In this document: positions 14,996 through 15,469 of the stretch, in pieces
How the letters are laid out: each line of letters begins with the position of its first letter
How positions within the stretch are numbered: position 1 is the stretch's first letter
From: Bryobacterales bacterium
GTDB lineage: Bacteria > Acidobacteriota > Terriglobia > Bryobacterales > Bryobacteraceae
DNA length: 15,469 nt
Assembly: GCA_030838885.1 (NCBI GenBank)
Contig: JAUZEU010000330.1
Location: forward strand, 1-15,469
Direction of reading: 5' to 3'
Notes under the pieces: generated by a model
Seen by the model: only the letters and a program-made list of their open reading frames with translations
What the model was told of the DNA's origin: nothing
Database searches by the model: none
Translations under genes and position numbers: made by a program

Positions 14996-15469
14996 CCGTC
15001 CGCCTGATTCTGCAACGCAACACTTTGGAAACAACTGGCTGAAGACTTGCGCAGGGGTTTTTCCTGGTCACCGGCCTGCTGGCCCTCGGTTATGCCACGT
15101 ACGACGTTGCCGTGCGGTACGCCTGCCAGACTTACGAAAGCCGGGAATTTGATGCGTCGGTCGCGCTTCGGCAAGCGGGGCCTCTATTAGTCGCTGAGTC
15201 GGTTGCAAGCCAGTCGCTGGTGGGGAAAATAGAAATTCCGCGCCTGAATATCTCCGCGATGGTCAAGGAAGGTGTCGATGACCGAACTCTCGACCTCGCA
15301 GCAGGCCATATTCCAAATACCGCGCTGCCCGGTCAGAAGGGAAACGTGGGTGTCGCTGCACACCGCGACTCGCCGTTTCGGAACCTCAAAGATGTGCGGC
15401 AGGACGACAGGATAACGCTCACCACCCTGGACCACGAGTATGTGTATCGTGTTACTTCTTTAACGATCG
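14992..15469 (+). pseudogene. Sortase (probably class D), cut by right edge, with an in-frame TGA at codon 17
   Basis: Membrane-anchored transpeptidase that cleaves sorting signals and attaches proteins to amine acceptors. The ATG at 14992 overlaps the VWA stop. It reads MTVRLILQRNTLETTG, TGA at 15040-15042, then in the same frame RLAQGFFLVTGLLALGYATY, a membrane anchor. The sortase domain follows: LVGKIEIPRLNISAMVKEGV, AAGHIPNTALPGQKGNVGV and AAHRDSPFRNLKDVRQDDRI, with the catalytic His in GVAAHRD. The catalytic Cys and Arg lie beyond the edge. There is no ATG, GTG or TTG between the TGA and the anchor, so the stop is not bypassed by a later start. A TGG-to-TGA change (giving ETTGWRLAQGFF) is the simplest explanation. 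I call class D from the LPxTA-type substrate upstream and the general pattern, with moderate confidence. Confidence 0.8.

Noticed and set aside
15187..15435. Minus-strand frame opposite the sortase
   Set aside because: Antisense to the sortase catalytic domain; no independent support.

Overview
The window looks like a chromosomal segment of an acidobacterium, probably of the Solibacter/Bryobacter type. It carries a TonB-dependent-receptor-like protein with an N-terminal carboxypeptidase-regulatory-like domain, a short VWA protein of the 'VWFA-related Acidobacterial domain' kind, small secreted proteins of recognisably acidobacterial style, and a sortase in an otherwise Gram-negative gene set. 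This assignment comes from family recognition by eye, not from a search. No rRNA, tRNA, CRISPR array or insertion sequence was seen.

Layout. 1-2440 (minus): a three-gene envelope operon of a two-helix membrane protein with a C-x2-C/C-x3-H cluster, a one-helix small protein, and a class A penicillin-binding protein (PBP1B-like, cut by the left edge). 2585-5332 (plus): the divergent outer-membrane receptor-like protein. 5504-5959 (minus): a decayed nucleotidyltransferase/HEPN (MntA-HepT type) pair. 6002-8167 (plus): a secreted GH36 alpha-galactosidase. 8168-10227 (minus): GNAT acetyltransferase, proline dehydrogenase and a broken sulfotransferase-like gene that overlapped the proline dehydrogenase stop by ATGA. 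10254-11549 (plus): an MFS transporter of the anion:cation symporter type. 11561-12417 (minus): an XRE regulator split by a frameshift. 12418-12674: an AT-rich control region with TTAAC-based palindromes. 12675-15469 (plus): a surface-protein locus of an LPHTA-ended secreted protein (frameshifted), a second small secreted protein (frameshifted), a secreted VWA protein, and a sortase cut by the right edge and interrupted by an in-frame TGA.

How the parts may fit. The most interesting stretch is 11561-15469. A regulator gene faces palindromic sites in the gap shared with an LPxTA-type sorting-signal protein, and a sortase overlapping a VWA gene lies about 1.6 kb further on. This reads as a regulated sortase/substrate locus in a Gram-negative lineage. 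The link between sortase and LPHTA protein is inferred from motif and proximity.

Quality or decay. Six loci, mostly short, carry single-base frame breaks while their protein-level similarity on both sides of each break is intact; the sortase has an in-frame stop. The long genes (PBP, receptor, GH36, proline dehydrogenase, MFS, VWA) have none. Two loci (HEPN and sulfotransferase) also have large deletions and are true relics. For the others, recent decay and homopolymer sequencing error cannot be separated from this sequence alone.
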